A stretch of DNA of 29,270 nucleotides from CAZSTA01 sp964609495 [NCBI: uncultured bacterium] (GCA_964609495.1 CAZSTA010000022.1:1-29270), one strand, 5' to 3'; shown: positions 8,619 to 17,293, counted from the first letter of the stretch. Notes: generated by a model not told the origin, from the letters alone. Numbers and translations: made by a program.

Positions 8619-10121
8619 ATGAAGAAGCCTGTAGTCGGAGTTGTAACCTTTACCGATTCTAGAGAAGTAGCCTTATCCACCGAAGCAGAGGAGTATAATC
8701 GAGATAATCATAATGAACTGGTGGGATTCTTGGAGAGAGAGGGAGTAAAAGTCATAGATTCTAATAAAGAGTTAGCGAATAGGGATCCTCGTTTCTTCGG
8801 ATTGAGGACCGAGACCGAGGTCGAGGCTTGCCTAGATCTCTTTAATAGGGAGAAGATCGAGGGGCTTATAATTGGGTGTTGGAAATGGGCTTTTCCCTAT
8901 CTATGTGTTCGCGTGGTTAAAGAGACCGATGTTCCCACTCTACTCTTCGCTAAAAGTGATATGGCTTGGACTGGGGCTACCTGTATTTCTGCTGTGGGAG
9001 CTTCACTTTGGGAGACTGTTCCCAACAGACACGCTCTGACTCATACTAGATTGCGAGATGATCTAAATAAGGTTGCCTCTTGGGTGAGGGGAGTCACTGC
9101 TCTGGAGAAGCTCAAGAAGAGCTCGCTCCTTCTGTGGGGAGGAAGCTACTGTCTGAAGATGGAGCATCTTCAGGATGATATCCCCAAGCTCAAATCGTTT
9201 TTAGTGGGAGATATATTGACCGAGGATCAATATCTCCTTGTAAAGAGGGCAGATCATATCTTGAAGGAGCGTCCTGAAAGGATAAACGAATTTATGAATT
9301 GGTTGAAGAATAACGGGTGTTCTATCGAGTATGATGATAAGATGCTCAACGAGAGTGTATTGAAGAGACAGATAGCTCTGTATCTGGCTAGTCGAGATCG
9401 TCTTGGGGAACTCGAGGAGGAGAAGATCATAGGGGTCTCTATAAAGTGCCAGCCTGCGCTCTCGGAAGAGTATGGAGTTACCGCTTGCACTCTACCAGCT
9501 TTCCTTCCCTTCTCGGAGGATAGCGAGGGGAAACAGGATATAATCTCCACCGTTTGTGAGGGTGATATCAAGGGATTAATAACTTCTGCTCTCCTCAATC
9601 AGATCGTCCCCGATATCCCTCCTCTATTCGGAGATCTCAAATCCGTAACCGAGGATTTCCTGACGATATCGAATTGCGGCGCCTCCTCAATCTATTATGC
9701 GGCTAATTCCTCAAAAGCTGAGGAGGTCCTTCCTAACGTATTTATTCGAGGTCAATGTCAGGGCAAGGCAGGTGGGGCAATAGGATATAGAGGAAGAGGA
9801 GGAAGGGTCACGGTAGCTAGGCTCACCAGGATAAAGGGAGAGTATCAGATGCAACTGGGGGTGGGGGAAGCTGTTCCTATAACGGATGAGATATTAGATA
9901 AGTTTATATGGGCTAAGATGTGGCCAATAGTAGCTGTCGATCTAGGAAGCGATCCAGAATTGTTTCTCAGTATCGCTGGAGCTAATCACTATTCGATAAT
10001 TCCAGGCGATCGTTCTTGGGAGGTCATCTATGCCTGTCGAGAGGCAGGGATCCCAATCCTGCGTATAGATTCAAATGAAGCTATGGAGAAAGCTTGGTAT
10101 GAGATAGGAGAGAGGATGTAA
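8619..10121 (+). CDS. L-fucose/L-arabinose isomerase-family protein, paralogue 1
   Basis: A 500-residue protein of the fucose-isomerase-like family: an N-terminal sugar-binding fold beginning KKPVVGVVTF and a C-terminal metal-dependent domain. Candidate metal or catalytic residues shared with the two other paralogues are Glu284 after IKCQ, Glu314 and Asp316 in CEGDIKG, and His457 in GANHY. Members interconvert aldoses and ketoses, but many in this broad family have no assigned substrate. ATG 8619 follows a purine-rich AAGGAAAGAAGGG. It starts 58 bases after the TPR-propeller gene, so co-transcription is possible. The 10-bp inverted repeat around its stop could be a transcript end. Substrate unknown; family assignment firm. 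Confidence 0.82.
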   Translation: MKKPVVGVVTFTDSREVALSTEAEEYNRDNHNELVGFLEREGVKVIDSNKELANRDPRFFGLRTETEVEACLDLFNREKIEGLIIGCWKWAFPYLCVRVVKETDVPTLLFAKSDMAWTGATCISAVGASLWETVPNRHALTHTRLRDDLNKVASWVRGVTALEKLKKSSLLLWGGSYCLKMEHLQDDIPKLKSFLVGDILTEDQYLLVKRADHILKERPERINEFMNWLKNNGCSIEYDDKMLNESVLKRQIALYLASRDRLGELEEEKIIGVSIKCQPALSEEYGVTACTLPAFLPFSEDSEGKQDIISTVCEGDIKGLITSALLNQIVPDIPPLFGDLKSVTEDFLTISNCGASSIYYAANSSKAEEVLPNVFIRGQCQGKAGGAIGYRGRGGRVTVARLTRIKGEYQMQLGVGEAVPITDEILDKFIWAKMWPIVAVDLGSDPELFLSIAGANHYSIIPGDRSWEVIYACREAGIPILRIDSNEAMEKAWYEIGERM

Positions 10122-10136
10122 TCTTTATCCTCTCTC
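10108..10136 (+). terminator. stem-loop spanning the isomerase stop codon
   Basis: GAGAGAGGAT (10108-10117) pairs perfectly with ATCCTCTCTC (10127-10136) around a 9-base loop that contains the TAA stop. There is no uridine run directly after it, so it may be a processing or attenuation hairpin rather than an intrinsic terminator. Confidence 0.35.
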
Positions 10137-10182
10137 TAATATCTCAGATAAAAACACCAAGAATCTTTATCTTGATGAGTTT

Positions 10183-10286
10183 CCCCCTCACCTTAACCCT
10201 CTCCCGCGAGGGGAGAGGGTTTCTTGAAAGATGAGACTGCTCTCTTTATTTCCCCCTCCCTCGATGGGAGGGGGCAGGGGAGGGTG
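10183..10286 (+). repeat. dispersed double-hairpin repeat, copy C
   Basis: Two GC-rich hairpins about 40 bases apart. The first is CCCTCTCCC-GCGA-GGGGAGAGGG; the second is CCCCCTCCC-TCGAT-GGGAGGGGG followed by GGGGAGGGTGA. The spacer contains TTTCTTGAAAGA. The whole unit is collinear with 16502-16596, same strand, and its first half matches copy A in reverse. It fills most of the gap between isomerase 1 and the PfkB kinase. The compact, mobile-looking palindromic form suggests a REP/MITE-like family; no transposase is present here. Confidence 0.8.
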
Positions 10287-10329
10287 ATTTATATGAGTTC
10301 AAGGTTTAAGGGGAAAGAGAGGAGTATCT

Positions 10330-11277
10330 ATGCCTGAGGTCATATGTATGGGGCCGGTAGTAGCTGATGTGATAGTTCGACCCTTCGATCGATTGCCGGA
10401 GAAGGGCAAGGTGAGTTTGGTAGATCAGTTGGAGCTTCATCTGGGAGGCTGTGCCCTCAATCCAGCGATCGATCTAGCCAAACTGGGAGTGGGTGTGGGA
10501 ATCATAGGCAAGGTGGGAAATGACGGATTTGGCAGGTTTATCCTCCAGGAGATAGAGAAAAACGGAATTGATAGTGGAGGAATTAAGATCTCAGAGAGCG
10601 ATGGCACTTCCGCAACAGCAGTAATCGTCTCCTCCGATGGAGAACGTTCTTTGGTTCGATACTACGGGACTGATAATACTTTCAGTTTGGATGACATCGA
10701 TTGGGAATTGATCGAATCCACTAAGGTTCTACATATCGGAGGAGTCTTTATGCTTCCTAGCTTAGATGGAGAACCCACGGTCGAGATCTTAAAGAAGGCT
10801 AAAGAGTGGGGGATAACCACTTCCATAGGAACTGCTTGGTCATTGAGGGGATGCCCTTTTGAACTGATAAAGGATTACTTCAACTACACCGATATCTTTA
10901 TATCAAATTATGAAGAGGCGGAGAGTATCACCGGCAAAAGCTCGATAGATGAGATAGCTGATGCATTTTTGAGCTATTCTGCGAAGAGGACGGTTATAAC
11001 TTTGGGAGGGGAGGGTTGTTATATATGCACCCCTGATATGAGAAAACAGATATCTCCGTTCAAAGTCAAGCTCGTCGATGCTACCGGAGCAGGAGATGCC
11101 TTCATCGCTGGCTTCTTAACTGGAGTGGTGAAGGGGTGGGATCTCGAGAAGACCGCGATCTTTGCTAATGCAGTTGGCTCTCTCTGTGTAACCTCAGTGG
11201 GAGCGACTACAGGCATCAAGAGTTTAGAGGAGACTTTGAGGTATATTAAGTCCTCACATTCCTCGGATATCCCCTAG
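10330..11277 (+). CDS. PfkB-family carbohydrate kinase
   Basis: A 315-residue ribokinase-fold sugar kinase acting in the cytosol: ATP-dependent phosphorylation of a sugar or sugar derivative. Seen directly: the N-terminal family region with LHLGGCALNPAIDLAKLG at 37-53, and the C-terminal signature DATGAGDAFIAGFLTG from residue 250, with Asp256 as catalytic base and GAGD as anion hole. ATG 10330 is preceded by GAGAGGAG. It sits 54 bases before a second isomerase-family gene and follows the first after a repeat unit. That context suggests it phosphorylates the product of one of these isomerases. The exact substrate (ribose, fructose, 2-keto-3-deoxygluconate or other) cannot be read from sequence. 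Confidence 0.92.
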   Translation: MPEVICMGPVVADVIVRPFDRLPEKGKVSLVDQLELHLGGCALNPAIDLAKLGVGVGIIGKVGNDGFGRFILQEIEKNGIDSGGIKISESDGTSATAVIVSSDGERSLVRYYGTDNTFSLDDIDWELIESTKVLHIGGVFMLPSLDGEPTVEILKKAKEWGITTSIGTAWSLRGCPFELIKDYFNYTDIFISNYEEAESITGKSSIDEIADAFLSYSAKRTVITLGGEGCYICTPDMRKQISPFKVKLVDATGAGDAFIAGFLTGVVKGWDLEKTAIFANAVGSLCVTSVGATTGIKSLEETLRYIKSSHSSDIP

Positions 11278-11331
11278 AAATAATCTTATGTAGTCTTAAT
11301 CCGATCTTTAATTCCCAGTGGGAGGAATAAT

Positions 11332-12705
11332 ATGGATGATGAAAAACTTAATATCGGTTTCGTAACTATAGCTAGTAACCCTTATTTCGATATGAACTAC
11401 TCTAAGGAGATAGCGGATCGATCGGTATCCGCTCTGAATAATTTGGATGCCAATATCATAGTTTCTCCCCCGGTGATGATCACTGATGAATCGGCTATGC
11501 AGACTTTGACTAGCCAAGCGGAGATTAAAGGCCGGGAGACTGCTGATATGTTTAGAAGAAATGCGGTTGATCTCGTGATCCTTCAAAGCGGCTGCTTCAA
11601 TCTCGATAGCGTCGCCTTGGCGGTAGTTCAGGATATAGATGTTCCGATAATCATCTGGGCTTTTCCTGATGAGGTATCATCAGGGACTCTTCGGTCTAAC
11701 TCGCTCGCTGGGGCGATTAGCAATAACTCCGCTCTTGGCAAGATGGGCAAGGATACCCATTTTGTATTGGGAATGCCCGGGGATATCGGAGCTATGGAGC
11801 CGATTCGGAGAATAGCTAGACAAGTCAGCACCTTAAAGAAGTTGAGGATGACCAAATTAGGGGCGATAGGAGGGAATGATACCGGTTATTACGTGGCTGC
11901 TTACAATGAGATGTTACTCAGGGCTACCCTAGGAGTGGAGATCATTCACTTCGAGCTATTGGAGTTTTTAAGCGAATACGATAAGACCGATATGGAGGAG
12001 ACGCGACAAGCCGCAGAGAAGATGACAGAGGATAAGATATGTAATGTAGAGGAGAACGATCTAATTAAATCTGCCGCATTATATTTAACCCTCAAGAGAT
12101 TCTCGGAAGAGCGAGGACTGGATGCAATTACTATTCGCTGTTGGCCCGAGCTTAAGGATGAGCGAGAGTTAAATCCCTGTTTTGCAATATCTTATCTAGC
12201 TGATGAGGGCTTCGTAGTCGGTTGTGAATCGGATGTAAACGGGGCGGTGACTATGTTACTCCATCACTACCTCACTGGTCATCCCTCTTTCTTCGCTGAT
12301 CTAATCCGAGTAAATGAGAAGAGAAATACTGCTCTAATGTGGCATTGTGGCTCAGCGGCTTGCTCTCTAGCTAGAAATACTCATCAAGTATGCCTGGAGA
12401 AGCATTCCCTAGGAGGATCGACTACTGTGGATTTTGTGTTGAAGCCGGGAAGGGTAACTGTATCTCGTCTTGGGGAGAAGGATGGGAAATACCGGATGTT
12501 CGTAACCACTGGTGATGCGGTAGATACGGATGTGGCTTTAAGGGGAAACTGTCAGGAGATAATGTTCGATAGATCTGTCAGGGAGGTGATGAATACTATA
12601 TTCTCTCAGCATATTGAACATCATTTCTGCATAGGATATGGGGATATATATGAAGATATTTTAGGGGTATGTCGTTTGGCTAATATTCCAGTAATTACGG
12701 TATAG
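11332..12705 (+). CDS. L-fucose/L-arabinose isomerase-family protein, paralogue 2
   Basis: A 457-residue protein of the same family as the gene at 8619 but clearly diverged. Matching positions are Glu273 in RCWPEL, Glu299 and Asp301 in CESDVNG, and a C-terminal histidine (His431) in EHHF. The N-terminal half is a Rossmann-like sugar-binding fold (LNIGFVTIAS; VDLVILQSG). ATG 11332 has GGGAGG at 11320-11325. It is closely downstream of the PfkB kinase, suggesting an isomerase-kinase pair. Replacement of Gly by Ser in the CEGD motif may change metal coordination or substrate choice. The gene converges with the FGGY kinase, with 23 bases between their stops. Confidence 0.82.
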   Translation: MDDEKLNIGFVTIASNPYFDMNYSKEIADRSVSALNNLDANIIVSPPVMITDESAMQTLTSQAEIKGRETADMFRRNAVDLVILQSGCFNLDSVALAVVQDIDVPIIIWAFPDEVSSGTLRSNSLAGAISNNSALGKMGKDTHFVLGMPGDIGAMEPIRRIARQVSTLKKLRMTKLGAIGGNDTGYYVAAYNEMLLRATLGVEIIHFELLEFLSEYDKTDMEETRQAAEKMTEDKICNVEENDLIKSAALYLTLKRFSEERGLDAITIRCWPELKDERELNPCFAISYLADEGFVVGCESDVNGAVTMLLHHYLTGHPSFFADLIRVNEKRNTALMWHCGSAACSLARNTHQVCLEKHSLGGSTTVDFVLKPGRVTVSRLGEKDGKYRMFVTTGDAVDTDVALRGNCQEIMFDRSVREVMNTIFSQHIEHHFCIGYGDIYEDILGVCRLANIPVITV

Positions 12706-12728
12706 GATAGATTATCTCATTTTTCTGA

Positions 12729-14228
12729 CTAGGATAAGAGCTTATCCTGAATCTCAAGATAATCCTCGTAGATCCTTTGATATTTACCAACTTCTTCATC
12801 TTCAGGCTCGACTATAATCGTCTTGATAGAGCTTTGCCTCAAAGCATCATCATAATCGCGATATAAACCGCTCCCTATTCCAGCTAGCATTCCCGCTCCT
12901 ATCAATGCCATTTCCACGGTTTCTAATATCTGTAACCTTTTCCCCAAAATGTTGGCTATAAGCTGGCAGAAGAAGGGACTCTTAGCGCCTCCTCCGAATA
13001 GTATAACGCTTTCCACCTGGCTAGATAACTCCTGCACTATATCCAGATTAGCTTTTAGCTGGAAGACGATTCCCTCCAGAACAGCCCTCACCATATCAGC
13101 TTTATCAGTTGAGAGAGTTATTCCGTAAAAAGCCCCTTTAACGTTGGCTTTCCAGTAAGGGGAGGAAGCAGATGCTAGATGAGGATAAAAGAATATACCC
13201 CTTGACCCAGCGGGAGAGTTCTTAGCTAATTCGTTTAACTCATCGTAAGGGTCAGTTCCCTTGATCTTGGCTATCCTCTTCTCCTCTCCTCCTAAATTGT
13301 CTCTGAACCATCTATAGCTTGCTCCAGAGGTGGATACCACTCCCTCTAATATCCAGTGGTCCTTTAGAAGATAGGCACAACAAGGTATCCTCATCCTCCC
13401 ATCCAGCGATGGCTTGGCCGTAGTTGCCAGAATGGCGGAGGCTGTTCCTAAGGACATGCCGATCTTTCCTGCATCCATTCCCGCGCCTAAGGCGGCACAC
13501 TTTTGATCCTGCCCTCCTAATACCACCGAAGTTCCGACTGCTAATCCTGTCTCCTCAGCGATCTTATCATTCACCTCACCGACTATAATCCCCGACCATT
13601 CTAAATTCGGTAATTTCTCTCTTGGTATGGAGAACTCATCCAATAGTTTAGGGGACCAATTCGTCTCTCTAATATCGTAGAGAAGTGAGCCTGAGGCTAT
13701 TGAGTGATCGGTTATAAACTCCCCGGTGAATTTATAGAGGAGATAATCTTCCGCCATTAAGAATTTATTCGTCTGCTCGAATAATCTTGGGTTATTCTCC
13801 CTAAGCCAGAGAAGTTTCGGCAGCCCATAAATAGCATCTATTCTTCTCCCGGTGAGGTGAAATATCTCGTCGTTCGTGAACTTATCCTCTATCTCGCCAA
13901 TCTGACTCTCCGCTCTTCTATCCAACCAACAGATGGCGTTCATCAGAGGTTGACCTTCATCATCGAGTGGAACGAAGGATATCCCTTGCGAGCTTACAGA
14001 TAGAGCTTTGATCTCCTCGGCTTCCACCTCGGCTTTCTCCTTCGCCTCCTTTATAACCTGTTTGGTCAACTTCCACCATATATGGACATCTTGCTCCACC
14101 TCGCCTTTATCCCCTTTTAACAGAGGGTATTCGGCATAACTAGTCCCTAATATCCTCATATCTTGAGATAGGATCAGAGCTTTGCAGGCGGTAGTGCCTA
14201 AATCTATAGCTAGTAGTTTATCCCTCAT
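12729..14228 (-). CDS. FGGY-family sugar kinase (xylulokinase-like)
   Basis: A 499-residue kinase of the actin/hexokinase fold. Visible motifs are the N-terminal phosphate loop AIDLGTTACK (7-16), the FGGY-family WLDRRA at 101-106, catalytic Asp241 in GGQDQK, and the C-terminal nucleotide motif ILFGGGAKSPFFCQLIA. Length and overall pattern match xylulokinase-type enzymes, which phosphorylate a ketopentose or similar ketose; the precise sugar is uncertain. Its ATG overlaps the last 11 bases of the creatininase-family gene, so translation is probably coupled. It is the last gene of the isomerase 3, creatininase, kinase unit. Confidence 0.9.
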   Translation of the reverse strand: MRDKLLAIDLGTTACKALILSQDMRILGTSYAEYPLLKGDKGEVEQDVHIWWKLTKQVIKEAKEKAEVEAEEIKALSVSSQGISFVPLDDEGQPLMNAICWLDRRAESQIGEIEDKFTNDEIFHLTGRRIDAIYGLPKLLWLRENNPRLFEQTNKFLMAEDYLLYKFTGEFITDHSIASGSLLYDIRETNWSPKLLDEFSIPREKLPNLEWSGIIVGEVNDKIAEETGLAVGTSVVLGGQDQKCAALGAGMDAGKIGMSLGTASAILATTAKPSLDGRMRIPCCAYLLKDHWILEGVVSTSGASYRWFRDNLGGEEKRIAKIKGTDPYDELNELAKNSPAGSRGIFFYPHLASASSPYWKANVKGAFYGITLSTDKADMVRAVLEGIVFQLKANLDIVQELSSQVESVILFGGGAKSPFFCQLIANILGKRLQILETVEMALIGAGMLAGIGSGLYRDYDDALRQSSIKTIIVEPEDEEVGKYQRIYEDYLEIQDKLLS

Positions 14229-15036
14229 CTCTTGTCAGCCCCTCAGTAAGAGAGATATCTCCCCTGTGAGAGTAAAATTCCCGAATAAACTTCACATAGT
14301 TATCTAGAATAGCCTCCATTATAGCTTCTCCAGTCTCAGCGGAGGCAACCGTAGGATCTCCATAGATACCGGTCTTGCTCTTCTGCACACCCCAGGTGGA
14401 CCAAAAGGCTTTCTTGCCTCCAACAAAGTTATCGCCAGGGATCGATTCGGAGTGATACTCCATCACATCTTCGGAGGTCGCTTTATCCATATCAACTTGC
14501 TGACCGAAGTATAACATAAGCGAGGTCTCCCATTCTCCGCCGTGAATGCTTCCTCCAACCTCCGATCGTCTTATCTGAGAATACCTCTCGGCGCTCATCG
14601 TTGCTGGAGAGGTTATGGCTACATATATTCCATATTTATCGGCTATCTCTCGAATAGCTACTCTTAGCAATCCATGGTGATGTCCATGAGCATCAATGAG
14701 CATTATCTTCTTAAAACCCATCTCGATTAGAGAAGCACATATATCAAAGATCATATCCATTACCGCCCTAGTTCGGACTCGGATGGTCCCTGGCCAGCGG
14801 GTCATCTCCTTGGTGGAATAGCCTGACCACACTGTGGGCATCACCAGTAAAGGTATCTCATCCTTTAACCTCTCCCCGACTCGCCTTGCTACCTCGGTGG
14901 CGATCATCACATCGGTCGATACGGGAAGATGTTGCCCATGCTCCTCGATCGTTCCCACTGGTAATATGATAAGGGTATTACGAGATATAGCGGATTCGAG
15001 CTTGGGCCAACTTTGATCGGCGAAGTATAGCGACAT
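14218..15036 (-). CDS. creatininase-family amidohydrolase
   Basis: A 272-residue metal-dependent hydrolase of the creatininase/MftE fold. Metal-site motifs are GTIEEHGQHLPVSTD (Glu31, His33, Asp42), DAHGHH (His117) and HGGEWETS (His165 to Glu170), replacing the usual HAGxxETS. Family members open cyclic amides or act on related C-N bonds, but many homologues in sugar clusters have no assigned role. ATG 15036 is preceded by GAGGAGG. The gene lies 12 bases after isomerase paralogue 3 and overlaps the FGGY kinase, so it belongs to this operon. A role opening a cyclic sugar derivative or removing an amide from a modified sugar is only inference. Confidence 0.87.
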   Translation of the reverse strand: MSLYFADQSWPKLESAISRNTLIILPVGTIEEHGQHLPVSTDVMIATEVARRVGERLKDEIPLLVMPTVWSGYSTKEMTRWPGTIRVRTRAVMDMIFDICASLIEMGFKKIMLIDAHGHHHGLLRVAIREIADKYGIYVAITSPATMSAERYSQIRRSEVGGSIHGGEWETSLMLYFGQQVDMDKATSEDVMEYHSESIPGDNFVGGKKAFWSTWGVQKSKTGIYGDPTVASAETGEAIMEAILDNYVKFIREFYSHRGDISLTEGLTRDEG

Positions 15037-15048
15037 ATTAAAGCCTCC

Positions 15049-16365
15049 TCAATCGCAAGTTAAGGGCGTGATATCGAGCATCGAACAGATCCTTAGCAGA
15101 TCATCTTTGATATCGGAATAACTCAGAAGGTAGTGATTCGATACCACGTTCTTCAAAAAATCTCCGGAGTGATAATTTAACCTAACACGACATATAGGGA
15201 AGAGAGGTTTTCCTCGGTGATTCCTTCGATATCCCTCTTCTACTACTCCCTGAGCGATGTGCATTCGATACTTATCCTTCCCGGCCTCCAGACGAGCGAT
15301 CGTTACCGCTCCAGTCTTAGGGGCAGTGGAGAATACGACTCCCTCTTCTCCGATCTCGTGAATTTGTTGTTCGATCCTAATATCCCCGGTGGTTAGGGAG
15401 GGAGCTATGAAGCCACAGGAGGAGAAGTAGATATCCTTCCCTTCAGCATTTATAAAATCGGAGAAGAAGGAGGGCCTCATCGTCAATCCCTTTATAAGCA
15501 TCATCGTGATTAAGCCGTGAATATCGCCCTCGCAAGTAGCAACGCCTCCCTCCTCAACTATGAGAGAGAGGGGAATACAAACACAGCCGATAGTTCGTGA
15601 TATCTCGTGTTGACATTTGATAGTGATCGCATCTAACTCGAATTCCTCGATTATCTTTTCTAAGGCTATGTTCATCAGAATGCTGTTTAAAGTGGGCTCT
15701 TTGAGCTCATCTTTAGCTAGAGGATATTTCTCGACTAAAGCTTCATATCTCTTCTCAGCCTTATCAATCCCGATCTCCTCCATCTTCTTCACTAGATAAT
15801 AGTTATCTATATGAACAACCTCTGGACCAAGCTTATCTTTGACGCTCAGATGATCGAAGGTAGCGGTATACATCCCCATAGAGGCATACCCGATCAATCC
15901 TAAACGACTTCGGCGTAAATCCCTCACGATCTGGCTGGCTTTAGCCTCCTTCTTCAATACCTCTGTTATCTCCTCTGGCAATCCATAAGCCCAAGGGATA
16001 TCCAGCCCCATTCGCTCTATCGTTCCCTTAACTACTGCGAATCCTACGAGAGAGCCAGTGGACATCCCCTCGATCATCGGAATAGACCAGAGGAACATCG
16101 GACGATCCGATATCTCTTTAATCGCGCTTACTGGGACTGAGGCATTTATCCAAGTGCTGAAGAAGATCACCACTAGATCGGGGTCGCTTCTTAAAAGTTC
16201 TTTAGTCTTTCGGATGGATTCGGACATAGTGAAGGCTTTGCCGATGTATACTACCTCGCAATCCTTCTTTAACTCCTCCATAGCTTCCTCTAAGATGGGA
16301 TCAGCTATATCGTGAGGATAGACATCCATACAGACATTTATTATCCCGATTATCGGTTTTCTCAT
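15049..16365 (-). CDS. L-fucose/L-arabinose isomerase-family protein, paralogue 3
   Basis: 438 residues from ATG 16365 (MRKPIIGIINVC); a GTG at 16371 is in frame two codons earlier. The first choice fits the N-termini of the other two paralogues, though no strong ribosome-binding site lies before either. Matching active-site positions are Glu254 in KCQHE, Glu279 and Asp281 in CEGDIHG, and His411 in SNHY. It is the first gene of a leftward unit with the creatininase-family protein and FGGY kinase, suggesting that its ketose product is phosphorylated by that kinase. The upstream region is a repeat copy and I see no clear promoter, so readthrough from the unit at 20117 is possible. Confidence 0.82.
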   Translation of the reverse strand: MRKPIIGIINVCMDVYPHDIADPILEEAMEELKKDCEVVYIGKAFTMSESIRKTKELLRSDPDLVVIFFSTWINASVPVSAIKEISDRPMFLWSIPMIEGMSTGSLVGFAVVKGTIERMGLDIPWAYGLPEEITEVLKKEAKASQIVRDLRRSRLGLIGYASMGMYTATFDHLSVKDKLGPEVVHIDNYYLVKKMEEIGIDKAEKRYEALVEKYPLAKDELKEPTLNSILMNIALEKIIEEFELDAITIKCQHEISRTIGCVCIPLSLIVEEGGVATCEGDIHGLITMMLIKGLTMRPSFFSDFINAEGKDIYFSSCGFIAPSLTTGDIRIEQQIHEIGEEGVVFSTAPKTGAVTIARLEAGKDKYRMHIAQGVVEEGYRRNHRGKPLFPICRVRLNYHSGDFLKNVVSNHYLLSYSDIKDDLLRICSMLDITPLTCD

Positions 16366-16371
16366 AAACAC

Positions 16372-16747
16372 TTCGCGGTTCGGAGATCCCCCACATTAGG
16401 CGAAGCATATCCGGATTTTTGATTGGGAGGAGGAGAACCGCTCTCCTTTCTCTTAAATTAAATGGTTTCAAATATTCGCTAGTGAGATCAAGATATAATT
16501 CCTCCTCACCCTATCCCACAAGGGGAGAGGGGATTCTTGAGAGAGGCGATTCCTCTTATTTCCCCCTCCCTTGACGGGAGGGGTTAGGGGAGGGTGTAAA
16601 GGAAACTTTTTAAAAAGGGAGCTTTTTTACCTTGAGTCCTATTTGAAGCAAAAGTTCCCTTTATTTAAGGTGGGTTCGAGATCTAACAGGAGAGAAATCT
16701 TCAATAGCCCGATTAATTCGGCAAAGACCAACGGTCGTTGGAGTATG
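16372..16747. other. 376-base spacer built mainly of repeats
   Basis: No gene is supported here. It holds dispersed repeat copy B (16502-16596), then an inverted repeat (AAAGGAAACTTTT at 16598-16610 and, one mismatch, AAAAGTTCCCTTT at 16650-16662), and then an IS200/IS605-like end at 16705-16751. The part nearest the isomerase (16372-16500) shows no promoter that I would defend. Confidence 0.7.
16502..16596 (+). repeat. dispersed double-hairpin repeat, copy B
   Basis: The same two-hairpin unit as 10183-10286 on the same strand: CCTCACCCTATCCC with GGGGAGAGGGG, then CCCCTCCC-TTGAC-GGGAGGGG followed by TTAGGGGAGGGTG. The left flank (AGATCAAGATATAATTC) matches the flank of copy A in reverse, so the mobile unit may be longer than the hairpins. 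Confidence 0.8.
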
Positions 16748-16751
16748 TCAA
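16705..16751 (+). mobile_element. IS200/IS605-like right-end remnant
   Basis: CCAACG-GT-CGTTGG forms a perfect short hairpin, followed by AGTATGTCAA. The 19 bases at 16733-16751 are the exact reverse complement of 23407-23425. The 26 bases before the hairpin loop (TAGCCCGATTAATTCGGCAA and on) match 24891-24916 at 22 of 26 positions. The end runs into the stop codon of the neighbouring gamma-subunit gene. A hairpin followed by GTATGTCAA is typical, to my knowledge, of IS200/IS605-type right ends; no transposase lies nearby. Confidence 0.5.
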
Positions 16752-17293
16752 TCTACTAATTCGTATCCTCGGTGTAGCGCCTCTAAATTCATATCCTCAG
16801 TGCCTTCTGGGACCCTCGCTTGGATCGATTGTTCTAACATCTCGATGCTAACTATCCCTTTCTCCCTTACCCTAGCTAATTTGGCGATAGTTCCTAAAGC
16901 TACGATATTGGATATGATCTCATTTCCTATTTGACGAGCAGTCTGCGCTATAGGAAGGCGATAAATCAATCCTCGGGCGAATTCTATATCGCTTACATAA
17001 GTCGAATCCGCTATCATAGTTACGTATTTAATGGGATGTTGCAGATGAAAATTATAAGCCTGCTGAGACAGGATCAGGAGTATATCAGCCCCGATAACTT
17101 TGGGATAATCTATCTCTCCTTCACTTATGATCACATCAACTTGGGAGTTCACTCCCCGCACCCCTGCTCCGTGGGATTGGGTATAAGTCGCATTCTTCCC
17201 TTCTAGAACAGCAGCCTCAGCTAAGATTATACCTGCTAGAATAAGTCCTTGTCCTCCCAAACCACTCATTCTTATCTCGTAGCGGTCATCCAT
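16748..17293 (-). CDS. 2-oxoacid:ferredoxin oxidoreductase, gamma subunit
   Basis: A 181-residue cytosolic subunit of the pyruvate/2-oxoglutarate:ferredoxin oxidoreductase family. It shows the N-terminal GLGGQG motif (11-16), then THGAGVRG-like TQSHGAGVRG and SQVDVIIS, characteristic of the gamma (KorC/PorG-type) chain. It forms part of the CoA-binding half of the complex with the alpha subunit. ATG 17293 is preceded by AAGAGGT, 15 bases after the beta subunit. The stop codon overlaps a mobile-element-like end. The alpha and ferredoxin-like delta subunits are not in this window. Whether the substrate is 2-oxoglutarate, pyruvate or a branched-chain 2-oxoacid is not decided by sequence. Confidence 0.88.
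   Translation of the reverse strand: MDDRYEIRMSGLGGQGLILAGIILAEAAVLEGKNATYTQSHGAGVRGVNSQVDVIISEGEIDYPKVIGADILLILSQQAYNFHLQHPIKYVTMIADSTYVSDIEFARGLIYRLPIAQTARQIGNEIISNIVALGTIAKLARVREKGIVSIEMLEQSIQARVPEGTEDMNLEALHRGYELVD

Noticed and set aside
9254-9598. 114-codon antisense frame on the minus strand
   Set aside because: It lies wholly inside isomerase paralogue 1, has a low-complexity Ser/Ile-rich product and resembles no family.
12731-12748. Palindrome AGGATAAG-AG-CTTATCCT as a terminator between convergent genes
   Set aside because: The loop is only two bases, it lies inside the kinase coding end, and neither strand has a following T-run.
16571-16759. 62-codon rightward frame in the repeat spacer
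   Set aside because: It runs through repeat copy B, an inverted repeat and an IS-like end, so coding is unlikely.
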